From Oxalobacteraceae bacterium (GTDB lineage: Bacteria > Pseudomonadota > Gammaproteobacteria > Burkholderiales > Burkholderiaceae_D), in contig JAUYNR010000006.1 in NCBI GenBank assembly GCA_030698225.1, positions 28,624 to 92,623 of the forward strand: a stretch of DNA of 64,000 nucleotides. Reading direction: 5' to 3'. The notes under the pieces were generated by a model that saw only the letters and a list, made by a program, of their open reading frames with translations, did not search any database and was not told where the DNA came from. This document shows, piece by piece, positions 1 through 7,926 of the stretch (within the stretch, counting starts at the first letter, position 1; every line of letters starts with the position of its first letter). Made by a program: the position numbers and the translations under genes.

Positions 1-18
1 TGGCTGGGACTTTTCGAG

Positions 19-243
19 GTGCATCTGATAAAGCCTTTGGCCGTTCTTCCCATTACGACAGTGATGGCAACGCTAACGGCAGTTGATTATTTGCTATTGG
101 CTTTATGCTTCATCGCAGTGACCGTCATTTCGCAAATTTTCGATCACTTCACATCGCCTAAAAAACAGCAAAGTGCAGAATTCGTTACGAAAGTTAGAGT
201 CCTTCGGCGGAATGATTTTCGCGGAAAAAAACGGCCCTGGTAA
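19..243 (+). CDS. Uncertain small phage-region ORF with one membrane helix
   Basis: This reading frame opens with GTG and encodes 74 residues. It has one hydrophobic stretch (about residues 22-42) followed by a basic tail. I recognise no family. A competing frame without an early ATG runs to a TAA at 299-301 and ends in a lysine- and alanine-rich sequence, so the region may instead hold the 3' end of another small phage gene. Neither reading is secure. Confidence 0.25.
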   Translation: MHLIKPLAVLPITTVMATLTAVDYLLLALCFIAVTVISQIFDHFTSPKKQQSAEFVTKVRVLRRNDFRGKKRPW

Positions 244-311
244 ACGCACTATCGAGCGCATGGCCGCGCAATCGGCTAAAGCAATAACTAAAACCCTTTA
301 ATTACCCCGCA

Positions 312-327
312 TTACGCGCGCGCGTAA
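312..327. promoter_or_regulatory. Perfect 16-bp palindrome upstream of the endolysin gene
   Basis: The sequence TTACGCGCGCGCGTAA is its own reverse complement and lies about 50 bp upstream of the endolysin start. In phage Mu the late lys promoter is switched on by the C activator at a dyad-symmetric site. This palindrome is in the right place for such an operator, but that role is inferred from position only. Confidence 0.45.
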
Positions 328-373
328 CCTCGCAATCATGCTGCACCACACCGGTGCGGCCCCGATTGCGAGG
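328..373 (+). promoter_or_regulatory. Leader hairpin that pairs the endolysin ribosome binding site
   Basis: CCTCGCAATC (328-337) is perfectly complementary to GATTGCGAGG (364-373). Inside it a 5-bp stem, GCACC/GGTGC, can also form. The right arm contains the GCGAGG that serves as ribosome binding site five bases before the TTG start at 379. In RNA the hairpin would mask that site, which suggests translational control of lysis. The pairing is seen directly; the control is inferred. Confidence 0.5.
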
Positions 374-378
374 CATCC

Positions 379-906
379 TTGAACGACACTCTCCATATTT
401 CCGCCGCCGGCCTGGCGCTTGAAAAGCGCTACGAGAAAGGCCCGGCCAAGACGTCCCCTAACGGCTTTGCACCAAAGATGTACCTGTGCGATGCAGGCAA
501 GCAGACCATCGGCTGGGGCCACGTCATTACTGCGGCGGAGCCGTTCCTGTGCAAGGCCACGATCGATGACGGCGTCGCCGGCCATCTGCTGCAGCAGGAC
601 AATCTCCGCTTCGAAGTCGGCGTCAAGCGGCTGGTCAAGGTGGCTCTGACCCAGAACGAATTCGATGCGCTGGTCAGCCTGACGCTCAATATCGGACTCG
701 GCCGGGCCGACGGCGTGCCGGGCGATTTTGCCGACTCCACCCTCCTGAGAAAGCTGAACGCGGGCGACAAGCGCGGCGCAGCGGACGAATTCCTGAAGTG
801 GAACAAATACCGGGACCCCAAGTGCGGCTGTCTGCGCGTGGCCAATGGCCTAGTCGCGCGGCGCGAAGACGAGCGGGCACTGTTTATGGGGGTGAAAAAT
901 GTCTAG
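379..906 (+). CDS. Phage endolysin, GH24 lysozyme
   Basis: This enzyme hydrolyses peptidoglycan at the end of the lytic cycle. The family signature is seen as E19, then YLCDAGKQTIGWGH, with T43 and H48. The usual catalytic Asp position is Cys37, a variant also found in P1 Lyz-type lysozymes. There is no signal peptide or SAR helix, so export should depend on the holin just downstream. The start is TTG at 379, supported by GAGG five bases upstream and by the family N-terminus; no ATG gives a sensible protein. The length of 175 residues is normal. The gene overlaps the next one by 8 bases. Confidence 0.9.
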   Translation: MNDTLHISAAGLALEKRYEKGPAKTSPNGFAPKMYLCDAGKQTIGWGHVITAAEPFLCKATIDDGVAGHLLQQDNLRFEVGVKRLVKVALTQNEFDALVSLTLNIGLGRADGVPGDFADSTLLRKLNAGDKRGAADEFLKWNKYRDPKCGCLRVANGLVARREDERALFMGVKNV

Positions 907-1129
907 TTTCTCCGGCGTGCGATCTATTTTCTCCGGCCTTGGCGCAGTCCTGACGCTTTCCGCTTCGGCTTTTACTGCGATCAATCCGTGGGCGCCCCCC
1001 TTGGTCGCGACCGGCGCAGCATCGTACAGCAGGCGCTCCCGCTCCATTGGCGGCAGCGTCGCCCAAGCCAAACGCGCCGCCGCCAAGCGGGTCAATCAAC
1101 AGCGCCATAAACGCGCACGCCGGGGCTGA
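899..1129 (+). CDS. Small unknown protein in the lysis cassette
   Basis: This encodes 76 residues, with a hydrophobic N-terminal half (about residues 11-40) and a strongly basic tail rich in Arg and Lys. It starts inside the endolysin stop region and ends one base before the next ATG, so it is translationally packed between the endolysin and the holin-like gene. I recognise no domain. The position suggests a membrane-linked lysis accessory role, but this is inference. Confidence 0.45.
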   Translation: MSSFSGVRSIFSGLGAVLTLSASAFTAINPWAPPLVATGAASYSRRSRSIGGSVAQAKRAAAKRVNQQRHKRARRG

Positions 1130-1130
1130 G

Positions 1131-1352
1131 ATGAAACACTGGTGGCAATCAAAAACGGTTTGGTTCAACGTCACCGTCGCCGTGCTGCTGCTGGCCGAGC
1201 AGAACGTCGATGCCCTGCAGGGGCTGGTGCCGGAATGGCTGCATAAGCTGGCGGTCTTCAGCCTGCCGATCGTCAACATGGGGCTGCGCGTGATCACTTC
1301 GAAAGGGCTGTCATTCAAGCCGCAAATGCCGCAGGGCGAGGCCGGCCAATGA
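1131..1352 (+). CDS. Holin-like small membrane protein
   Basis: This encodes 73 residues beginning MKHWWQSKTVWFN. It has a hydrophobic helix near residues 11-23 and a second amphipathic or hydrophobic segment near 40-55. The WWxSKTxWFN opening is familiar from small phage holin-like proteins next to endolysins. The ATG at 1131 is preferred over longer in-frame starts because it follows the previous stop by one base. It would form the membrane lesion that lets the leaderless endolysin reach the wall. Holin assignment rests on context and topology. Confidence 0.65.
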   Translation: MKHWWQSKTVWFNVTVAVLLLAEQNVDALQGLVPEWLHKLAVFSLPIVNMGLRVITSKGLSFKPQMPQGEAGQ

Positions 1353-1855
1353 ACCGCCTTTTGGCCGAGCTTGGTATTGGCTTCGCGATCGGCGTTGCAG
1401 CGGTGTTGGGCGGCTACCACCTTGGCGATGTGGCCGCTACCAACCGTGACAAGGCGCAAGCGCTGGATGTCGAGCGCATCGCATCCAAGAAACTCGCCGA
1501 CGCCAACGCCAAAGTGCGCGCAACGGAAAAAAAATCAACGCAGGACCTGGCCACCATTTCAGCTACCTACCAGAAGGGCTTATCCGATGTCATCTCTACG
1601 CACAAAGACCTTGTTGCTCGCATCCGTTCTGGCGCTGTGCGCCTGTCAGTCCCCGCCCGTGCGGATCCAGCAGGCGCCGCAGGCATACCTGCCGCCGCCA
1701 CCGGCGGACGTGATGGTGGCGCGCGATGCGGACTTTCTGACGCGGCTGCTGAGTTTCTTGCAGGACTCGCCAGCGAAGCCGATGGCATCGCCCGGCAACT
1801 GAGTGCCTGCCAGGCAGTGCTGAACGCCGACCGTGCCGCCTGCAACGCGCATTAA
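1349..1855 (+). CDS. Rz-like inner-membrane spanin
   Basis: This encodes 168 residues: an N-terminal membrane anchor (about residues 8-25), then a long charged, alanine-rich helical region (about 35-95) expected to lie in the periplasm as a coiled coil. It overlaps the holin-like gene by four bases. A lipoprotein gene, the Rz1 partner, is nested in the +1 frame of its 3' half, the classic Rz/Rz1 arrangement. Together they span the envelope and disrupt the outer membrane during lysis. Confidence 0.75.
   Translation: MNRLLAELGIGFAIGVAAVLGGYHLGDVAATNRDKAQALDVERIASKKLADANAKVRATEKKSTQDLATISATYQKGLSDVISTHKDLVARIRSGAVRLSVPARADPAGAAGIPAAATGGRDGGARCGLSDAAAEFLAGLASEADGIARQLSACQAVLNADRAACNAH
1587..1802 (+). 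CDS. Rz1-like outer-membrane spanin lipoprotein, nested in Rz
   Basis: This 71-residue ORF lies entirely inside the Rz gene in another frame. It has a short charged start, a hydrophobic run and the lipobox LCAC with the lipidated cysteine at residue 20. The mature part is proline-rich (PPPP near residue 37), as in Rz1 proteins. The start at ATG 1587 gives a clean type II signal peptide; the open frame runs further upstream but has no signal there. The predicted role is the outer-membrane half of the spanin complex. Confidence 0.8.
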   Translation: MSSLRTKTLLLASVLALCACQSPPVRIQQAPQAYLPPPPADVMVARDADFLTRLLSFLQDSPAKPMASPGN

Positions 1856-1879
1856 GCAAAAAAAACAGGGATAAGAACA

Positions 1880-2233
1880 ATGAGCATTCAGATTGGCGTA
1901 TGGAACATTTTTTTACTGGTGGCGATGCTGATCGGTGCATTTTGGGCGCTGGTCAGCCTGATGATCACGCAGTTCGACAAGGGGCTGGACAAGCGCTTCG
2001 AGGTGATCGACGCGGCGCGCACCGAATCGAACAAATCCGCGAAGGAGCGCTTCGACCGGATCGAAGAGTCGCAGCGCATCCAGGAGCGCGAGCTGCTGTC
2101 GCTGAAAGCCGAACTGCCGGAGCGCTATGTGCGGCGCGAGGATGCGATCCGCTCCGAAATGACCTTGCATGCCAAGTTTGACGGGCTGGCGTCCCGCATC
2201 GATATGTTTTTAAGGGCGAAACAAAATGATTAA
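1880..2233 (+). CDS. Mu gp25-like membrane/coiled-coil protein (DUF2730 type)
   Basis: This encodes 117 residues, with a transmembrane helix at about residues 8-29 followed by a long charged helix with heptad-like spacing. This architecture and its place between the lysis genes and the terminase match the DUF2730 family of Mu-like phages. The function in the family is unknown. A weak purine-rich stretch precedes the ATG. The gene overlaps the next by eight bases. Confidence 0.6.
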   Translation: MSIQIGVWNIFLLVAMLIGAFWALVSLMITQFDKGLDKRFEVIDAARTESNKSAKERFDRIEESQRIQERELLSLKAELPERYVRREDAIRSEMTLHAKFDGLASRIDMFLRAKQND

Positions 2234-2534
2234 ACCTGACCTGGACAAGGCCCGGCGCGAAACCAGCCGCTGGCTGATCCTGCAATGCCTGGATTGCGCA
2301 CGGCCGCTGGGCGCAGGCGAGGCCCTGTTGCTGTCTGCGCTGACGGATACCGTGCCGATTACGCAGCTGGAGATGCGGCGCGAACTGGATTACCTGCACG
2401 AGCGCGACCTGGTCGAACTGTCCGGCCGCAGCGGCCCGCAGTGGCACGCCAAGCTGACCCGGCACGGGGTAGACATTGTCGAATACACGGTCGATATGCA
2501 GCCCGGCATCGCACGGCCGCAGAAGTACTGGTGA
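2226..2534 (+). CDS. Mu gp26-position small protein, probable winged-helix fold
   Basis: This encodes 102 residues and is soluble. The pattern of a helix with polar spacing (residues 35-60, containing ITQLEMRRELDYLHERDLVEL) followed by a basic beta-hairpin-like segment (SGRSGPQWHAKLTRHG) resembles a winged helix-turn-helix. It sits where Mu gp26 sits, just before the terminase small subunit. Its role is not known. It starts inside the preceding gene. Confidence 0.55.
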   Translation: MIKPDLDKARRETSRWLILQCLDCARPLGAGEALLLSALTDTVPITQLEMRRELDYLHERDLVELSGRSGPQWHAKLTRHGVDIVEYTVDMQPGIARPQKYW

Positions 2535-2535
2535 C

Positions 2536-2751
2536 ATGATGCGCCAACCATTCGATACGATATTGCGCGCGATCAAACGTGTGCCGACTGTCCTGCATGA
2601 CCGGCTGTTCGAACTGGCGTGCCGGGTATTGCTGCCGATCTCGACCATGTGCAAGGTGTGCAACATCCTGCGCGGCATGGCGTTCGGCTTTGTGCTGGGC
2701 GTGCTCACGTTTGGGGCTTTTGTATTGCTGTACCTATTGAGGGCCGCCTGA
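2536..2751 (+). CDS. Small membrane protein in the phage operon
   Basis: This encodes 71 residues. The N-terminal half is basic and a strong membrane helix occupies about residues 48-68. It starts two bases after the preceding stop and ends with TGA sharing one base with the ATG of the next gene. I do not recognise a family; packing suggests a genuine gene. Confidence 0.5.
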   Translation: MMRQPFDTILRAIKRVPTVLHDRLFELACRVLLPISTMCKVCNILRGMAFGFVLGVLTFGAFVLLYLLRAA

Positions 2752-3269
2752 TGGCGCCGCGCTCGAAAGTCGTCGGCCTGCCGAAGGACGTCAAGGAATG
2801 GCTCGACAACGCGCTGATCGAAGCAAATTTCGGCGATTACGAGCTGCTCGCCGGCGCCCTGCAGGACAAGGGCTTCGACATCAGCAAATCGAGCCTGCAC
2901 CGCTATGGCTCGGTGTTCGAGACCCGGCTGGCCGCACTGAAGATCGCAACCGAACAAGCGGAAGCCATCGCAAAGTCAGTGCCGGATGAAGAGAACGCGC
3001 TGGGCGACGCGCTGCTGCGCGTGATCCAGGAGAAGACGTTCTCGATGCTGATGACGATGGAGAACCCGGACAAGGTCAGCTTCGCCGCCCTGGCGAAGAT
3101 CGCCACCGAGGTCGGCTTCGCGTCGACCAACGTCAAGGAATTCCGCAGCAAGGTCAAGACCCGGGCCAGGGAGGCGGCCGCTGCCGTGTCCGGCATCGCC
3201 AAGAAGGCCGGGCTGACCGATGACGCGATCGATATCATCAAGCGGAAAATTCTCGGGATTGCAGAATGA
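2751..3269 (+). CDS. Terminase small subunit-like, Mu gp27 (DUF3486)
   Basis: This encodes 172 residues starting MAPRSKVVGLP. The N-terminal part (about 10-60) reads as a DNA-binding segment with the SLHRYG motif typical of DUF3486 proteins; the rest is helical. Its gene lies directly before the large terminase subunit and overlaps it by four bases (ATGA). The family is taken as the DNA-recognition subunit of headful packaging in Mu-like phages. The start at 2751 is chosen because a longer reading frame would run through the preceding gene. Confidence 0.75.
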   Translation: MAPRSKVVGLPKDVKEWLDNALIEANFGDYELLAGALQDKGFDISKSSLHRYGSVFETRLAALKIATEQAEAIAKSVPDEENALGDALLRVIQEKTFSMLMTMENPDKVSFAALAKIATEVGFASTNVKEFRSKVKTRAREAAAAVSGIAKKAGLTDDAIDIIKRKILGIAE

Positions 3270-4735
3270 CCGAGGCCGTTCTCCTACCGTATCAGCAGGC
3301 ATGGGTCGCCGACACCTCGCAAGTGTCGGTCGCGGAAAAATCGCGGCGGGTCGGGCTGTCCTGGGCGGAGGCGGCGAAGTCCGCGCTGCTGGCCGCGCCG
3401 GCCAATGGCGTCGATACATGGTACATCGGCTACAACAAGGATATGTCGGAGGAGTTCATTCTCGACTGCGCGTTCTGGGCCAAGAATTACGGCATGGTCG
3501 CCGACGAGATGGAGCAGCTGGTCCTCAAGGATGAAGACCGCGACATCCTGGCGTTCCGGATCCGCTTCGCGTCCGGACACCGCATCACCGCGCTGTCGTC
3601 GCGGCCGTCCAACCTGCGCGGCAAGCAGGGCCGGGTCGTGATCGACGAGGCGGCTTTCCACGACAAGCTGGGAGAGCTGCTGAAGGCGGCGTTTGCGCTG
3701 CTGATCTGGGGCGGTTCGGTGTCGATCATCTCGACCCACAACGGGGTCGACAACCCGTTCAATGAGTTGATCGAGGATGTGCGCTCGGGCAAGAAGCCGT
3801 ACCAGCTGCACCGCATCACCTTCGACGAAGCGATCGAACAGGGGTTGTGCAAGCGGGTCTTTCTTGCCACCGGGCGCACCTGGTCGGCGGCGGCGGAAAC
3901 AGCCTGGAGCGACCAGATCCGCGCCATCTACCGCCCGAACGATACCGAAGAGCTGGACGTAATCCCGTCCCAGTCCGGCGGCGCCTATATGTCGCGCTCG
4001 CTGATCGAGTCGTGCATGGATCCGACGGTGCCGGTCCTGCGCCTGACCTGTCCTGACGGATTCGAGCAGCGCCATCATGCCGAGCGCGAGGCGTTCGTGG
4101 CCGACTGGATCGAGGAGCGCCTAAAGCCGCTGATGGATCTGCTGCCAACTGGCATGCGCGCCTACTACGGACAAGACTTCGCTCGCAACGGCGACTTGTC
4201 GGTGATCTGGCCTCTGCTCGAAGAGCAAAGCCTGCACCGCCGCTGCCCGTTCCTGATCGAGATGCGCAATGTGCCGTTCAAGCAACAGGAACAACTGCTG
4301 TTCTGGATGGCCGACCACCTGTCGCGCTTCTCCGGTGGCGCGCACGACGCGCGCGGCAACGGCCAGTACCTGGCCGAGGTGGCGATGCAGCGCTATGGCG
4401 CGACGATGATTCACCAGGTGATGCTGACCCAGCAGTGGTATCGCGACAACATGCCGAAATATAAGGCCGCCTTTGAGGACCGCGAGATCACGATCGCCAA
4501 GGATGCCGACGTGCTGGCTGACCATCGGGCGATCATGGTCGATAAAGGTGTTCCGAAGATTCCCGACACCGGCCACACAACCGGCACCGATGGCGGGCAG
4601 CGCCACGGCGACTCGGCGATCGCCGGCGCGCTAGCCTGGTTCGCCAGTCTGAATCCGGGCGCGGTGATTGAATTCGAGTCGGTCGGCGACAGCCGTATCG
4701 GCAGTGGCTACGACGACTATATGGGTGCGCTATGA
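3266..4735 (+). CDS. Terminase large subunit, Mu gp28-like
   Basis: This encodes 489 residues. The ATPase domain comes first, with a divergent Walker A-like SRRVGLSW near residue 30 and a Walker B VVIDEAAF near 127, followed by the ISTHNG coupling motif. The C-terminal half holds an RNase H-like nuclease with acidic residues in YYGQDFARNGDLS and HGDSAIAGALAW. It translocates and cuts phage DNA into the prohead, using the portal encoded next. The length is typical of the family. The gene overlaps the portal gene by four bases. Confidence 0.85.
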   Translation: MTEAVLLPYQQAWVADTSQVSVAEKSRRVGLSWAEAAKSALLAAPANGVDTWYIGYNKDMSEEFILDCAFWAKNYGMVADEMEQLVLKDEDRDILAFRIRFASGHRITALSSRPSNLRGKQGRVVIDEAAFHDKLGELLKAAFALLIWGGSVSIISTHNGVDNPFNELIEDVRSGKKPYQLHRITFDEAIEQGLCKRVFLATGRTWSAAAETAWSDQIRAIYRPNDTEELDVIPSQSGGAYMSRSLIESCMDPTVPVLRLTCPDGFEQRHHAEREAFVADWIEERLKPLMDLLPTGMRAYYGQDFARNGDLSVIWPLLEEQSLHRRCPFLIEMRNVPFKQQEQLLFWMADHLSRFSGGAHDARGNGQYLAEVAMQRYGATMIHQVMLTQQWYRDNMPKYKAAFEDREITIAKDADVLADHRAIMVDKGVPKIPDTGHTTGTDGGQRHGDSAIAGALAWFASLNPGAVIEFESVGDSRIGSGYDDYMGAL

Positions 4736-6282
4736 ATAATCTGAACGGTGGAATGGCCGAAACTACAACTGGCGGCGATGGCCAGTCGGCGGCGGTTTTT
4801 AATGAAGTGTCGATTGTTGCGCGCCAGTTGATTCTGGGCTCGTATGACCGGCTGTTGCCGAAGGATGACACGCTGCTCACGCGTGGCGGCGGCAACGCCA
4901 ATGGCCTGAAGTTGTACGACGAGCTGGAACGCGATCCGAAGGCGTGGGAAGTACTGGAAAAGCGCAAGATGGCGCTGACCTCGCGCCTTTGGAAGGTGGC
5001 GCCGCCGGAAGGCGATACCTCTCGCACGGCCCGCAAGGCCGCCGATATGGTGCGGGCGCAGCTGAATGCGCTGGGATTCGACCAGGTCACCAAGGCCCTG
5101 CTCGACGCGACCCTGAAAGGCATTTCGACCAATGAAGTGATGTGGCGCAAGGATGGCGCGGAGATCGTGGCCGACGAAGTGCTGGATCTGGAGCCGTGGA
5201 TGTTCCAGTTCGCGCTGAAGCCGGATCCGGATGAATATCTGTTCGCCCGCTGCGGCGTGCGGCTGCTGACCGCCGGGAATTTCAATCTGGGCGAGAAGGT
5301 CCCGCACCGCAAGTTCCTGATCCATCGCTTCGGCGCCAAGTACAACAATCCGTGGGGCTTGGGTCTGGGCACACGGCTGTTCTGGCCGATCTTCTTCAAG
5401 CGCCAGGGGATCCAGTTCTGGCTGTCGTTTGCCGAGCGTTTCGGCTCGCCGGTGCCGGTCGGGAAATATCCTAACAATGCGCAGCCGGCGGAAAAGGCGA
5501 CGCTGCGCCGGGCGCTGCAGGCGTTCCAGCAGGAGGCGTCGATCATGGTGCCGCAGGGGATGGAAATATCGCTGCTGGAGGCGGCGAAATCGGGCATCGA
5601 TACCTACGAACGGTTGTGCAAATACATGGACGACCAGACCGCGAGCATTGTGCTGGGCAAGCCGGGCGGCAATAGCGGCGGCCAGCTGGCATCTGCGGTC
5701 AACACCGAGAACGATATCCGGCTGGAACTCGTGAAGGCGGACGGCGACCTGTTGTCGGATACCTTGAATCGCCAGCTGGTGCGCTGGATCGTCGATTACA
5801 ACATGCCGGGCGCGCCGTATCCGTCCGCCACCCGGGTGGTGGAAGAGCCGAAGGATATGGCGATGATGGCAGCGACGAAGAAAATCCTGTTCGACATGGG
5901 TTACAAGCCGACGCTGGAATCGGTCAAACTGGATTTTGGCGGGGATTATATTGAGGTTAAATCGGCGCCGTCAGGTGGCAGCGATTTGGCGGCCTTGAAT
6001 GTCGGTACCGGCGCTGCCGAATTCTCCGATCCGGAGACACCGGCCGATCAGGCGGCGGTCGATGCGATGCTGGCGTCGCTGGCCGGCGAGCAGCTGCAGG
6101 GGCTGATGGCAAAAATGCTGGCGCCGGTGATCAAGGCCGTGCGCGAATCGTCAGACCATCAGGGTGCGCTGGAGAAAATGGTCGATCTGTTCCCGGACGT
6201 GCCGCTGGATGATTTGCAAGAGTCTCTGGCGCGCGGCTTGTTTGCAATGGATACATGGGGGCGTCTGAATGTCGGATTATGA
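4732..6282 (+). CDS. Portal protein, Mu gp29-like (DUF935)
   Basis: This encodes 516 residues. Characteristic family stretches are seen, including KVPHRKFLIHRFGAK, a central segment with GLGTRLFWPIFFKR, and GKPGGNSGGQLASAV. It would form the dodecameric ring at the capsid vertex through which the terminase pumps DNA. Its 3' end overlaps the F gene by 14 bases, which suggests coupled translation of head-assembly proteins. Confidence 0.85.
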   Translation: MNNLNGGMAETTTGGDGQSAAVFNEVSIVARQLILGSYDRLLPKDDTLLTRGGGNANGLKLYDELERDPKAWEVLEKRKMALTSRLWKVAPPEGDTSRTARKAADMVRAQLNALGFDQVTKALLDATLKGISTNEVMWRKDGAEIVADEVLDLEPWMFQFALKPDPDEYLFARCGVRLLTAGNFNLGEKVPHRKFLIHRFGAKYNNPWGLGLGTRLFWPIFFKRQGIQFWLSFAERFGSPVPVGKYPNNAQPAEKATLRRALQAFQQEASIMVPQGMEISLLEAAKSGIDTYERLCKYMDDQTASIVLGKPGGNSGGQLASAVNTENDIRLELVKADGDLLSDTLNRQLVRWIVDYNMPGAPYPSATRVVEEPKDMAMMAATKKILFDMGYKPTLESVKLDFGGDYIEVKSAPSGGSDLAALNVGTGAAEFSDPETPADQAAVDAMLASLAGEQLQGLMAKMLAPVIKAVRESSDHQGALEKMVDLFPDVPLDDLQESLARGLFAMDTWGRLNVGL

Positions 6283-7207
6283 CCTGGCGCTAAGCGTAGG
6301 CGAGTCGGCGGCGGGTGCGCTGGCAGCAGATACTCTTGCCGCAGGCGCTTTGGCTGCAAATGCTCTGACCGCAGCTGATTTGCGCACCGTGTTCAATATG
6401 CCGCCAGCAGCCGCGATCGCATTTTTCGAGCGCAAGGGCTTCAAGATATCGTGGGATTGGCAGGAAGTCTGGCGTCATGCGCATGCGCAGTCGTTCACCG
6501 TGGCGAAGGTGACGCGCCTGGATGTATTGACCGATATTCATCACGCGTTGCTCGCCGATTTGAAGCACGGCGGCTCTTTTACGGCATTCAAAGACAAGCT
6601 GCAACCGCTGCTGGAAGCCAAGGGCTGGTGGGGCAAGCAAGAGCAGGTGAACCGCCAGACTGGAGAAATCCGCACGGTGACCTACGGCACGCCGTGGCGC
6701 CTGGAAACGATCTACGAAACCAACATGCAGAGCGCCTATATGGCGGGACGTTATCACGGCATGATGGCGGCCAAGCAGTACGCGCCATGGTGGGAATACT
6801 CGGCTGTCATGGATAACCGTACCAGACCGACACACGCGGCCTTGAATGGGCGTGTTTTCCGCTTTGACGATCCGTTCTGGGATAGCTGGTACCCGCCGAA
6901 CGGTTTCCGCTGCCGCTGCCGCGTGATCCCGCGCACCGACATCGAAAAGGATCGCGGCGACTTCCAAACGTCAAGCGGTACCGGCCGCATGCAAACCATT
7001 ACCCAGTCCGTCAAGAAGCCGGAGGGGAAAATCGCCAAGGTACAGGTCACCGGCTACAAGGACCCGGTCACCGGCAAGGTGCTGACGCCCGATATGGGCT
7101 TCGATTACAATCCGGGCGCTGCCGGATCACGGTTGCAACAGATTTACAACGACAAGCTGCAGGCGGCACCGGCAGATTTGCGCGATAAGGCGAAAAAACA
7201 TGATTAG
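6269..7207 (+). CDS. Minor head protein, Mu F (gp30)-like
   Basis: This encodes 312 residues. The Mu-F domain is clear: IYETNMQSAYMAGRY, YSAVMDNRTRPTHAALNG, and PPNGFRCRCRVIPRTD with the paired cysteines. The first 40 residues are a low-complexity alanine/leucine repeat (variants of AAGALAA and ANAL) that is not part of the usual domain. It is needed for head morphogenesis in Mu. It overlaps genes on both sides. Confidence 0.85.
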   Translation: MSDYDLALSVGESAAGALAADTLAAGALAANALTAADLRTVFNMPPAAAIAFFERKGFKISWDWQEVWRHAHAQSFTVAKVTRLDVLTDIHHALLADLKHGGSFTAFKDKLQPLLEAKGWWGKQEQVNRQTGEIRTVTYGTPWRLETIYETNMQSAYMAGRYHGMMAAKQYAPWWEYSAVMDNRTRPTHAALNGRVFRFDDPFWDSWYPPNGFRCRCRVIPRTDIEKDRGDFQTSSGTGRMQTITQSVKKPEGKIAKVQVTGYKDPVTGKVLTPDMGFDYNPGAAGSRLQQIYNDKLQAAPADLRDKAKKHD

Positions 7208-7697
7208 CCTCAAGGTTGATGATCGGGAAGTCACCGCGACCTTGCGCAAATTGCTTGCGCGTTCGCAGAATCCGGAGCCAGCGATGGCGGGTATCGCGGC
7301 CCGTATGCTGGGCGCGGTGGAGGATAATTTTCGTGCCGAGGGCCGTCCTGCCAAGTGGAAGGCGCTGAAGCCGTCAACGCTGGCGGCGAGAGCGGCCGCC
7401 GGTAAATCAGGGAAGATTTTGCAGCGCACCAGCCATCTGGCCCGCTCGATGACGCCGTTTCATTCCCGGACAGTTGCCGGCGTCGGCACCAACGTCCCGT
7501 ATGCGGCTGCAATGAATAATGGCTCCAAACCGCACGAGATCAAACCGAAGAATAAGAAGGCGCTATTTTTTGGCGGCCGCTTCGCCAAGAAAGTGAAGCA
7601 CCCAGGCACAGTGGCGCGGCCGTTCATGGTTTTGGTGGATAGGGACAAGGCCGACATCATTCAAATCATGGCTGCGCATATCATGTCAGGGACCTGA
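7200..7697 (+). CDS. Virion morphogenesis protein, Mu G (gp31)-like
   Basis: This encodes 165 residues. Family features include the N-terminal VDDREVTATLRKLLARS and the central WKALKPSTLAARAAAGKSGKI region, ending in a basic segment with RPFMVLVD. Mu G is involved in tail/head assembly. It is the last recognisable phage gene: the expected protease and capsid genes do not follow. A short GC-rich stretch and a T run (about 7705-7719) after the stop could act as a weak terminator. Confidence 0.8.
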   Translation: MISLKVDDREVTATLRKLLARSQNPEPAMAGIAARMLGAVEDNFRAEGRPAKWKALKPSTLAARAAAGKSGKILQRTSHLARSMTPFHSRTVAGVGTNVPYAAAMNNGSKPHEIKPKNKKALFFGGRFAKKVKHPGTVARPFMVLVDRDKADIIQIMAAHIMSGT

Positions 7698-7926
7698 ATT
7701 TTCTCGGGCCTTTTTTGTTACCTACTGCGTAACTCTCTTACAATCCAATCCCACTAAGTCCCGTTTTATTTTTGTTCTTCCCGGATTTATCTCGTAGATA
7801 CCATAGTATTTATCTCACTCCCCTTCACCCGGTGGCGCGTCTCGGCCCCGGCCGGCCCGCAACAGAGTAAACTGCGCACCACGTTCTTTCGCATAGTGCG
7901 ATTCGAGCGAACTTGTGAGTATCGTC

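Larger units (their letters stand above)
1..7697 (+). mobile_element. Mu-like prophage segment, truncated after gpG
   Basis: A colinear block on one strand follows the Mu late gene order: endolysin, holin/spanins, gp25-27-like small genes, terminase gp28, portal gp29, F (gp30) and G (gp31). Start and stop codons overlap at most junctions, as in a phage operon. The left end lies outside the window. After gpG come about 220 bp without a gene and then a host DEAD-box helicase. The next Mu genes (I protease/scaffold, T major head, tail genes) are missing. I infer a deleted or rearranged prophage. I could not identify a right attachment end or target duplication. Confidence 0.85.

Noticed and set aside
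7698..7914. Right attachment end of the prophage
   Set aside because: No recognisable terminal repeat or short target duplication could be seen, and the right half of the phage is missing.
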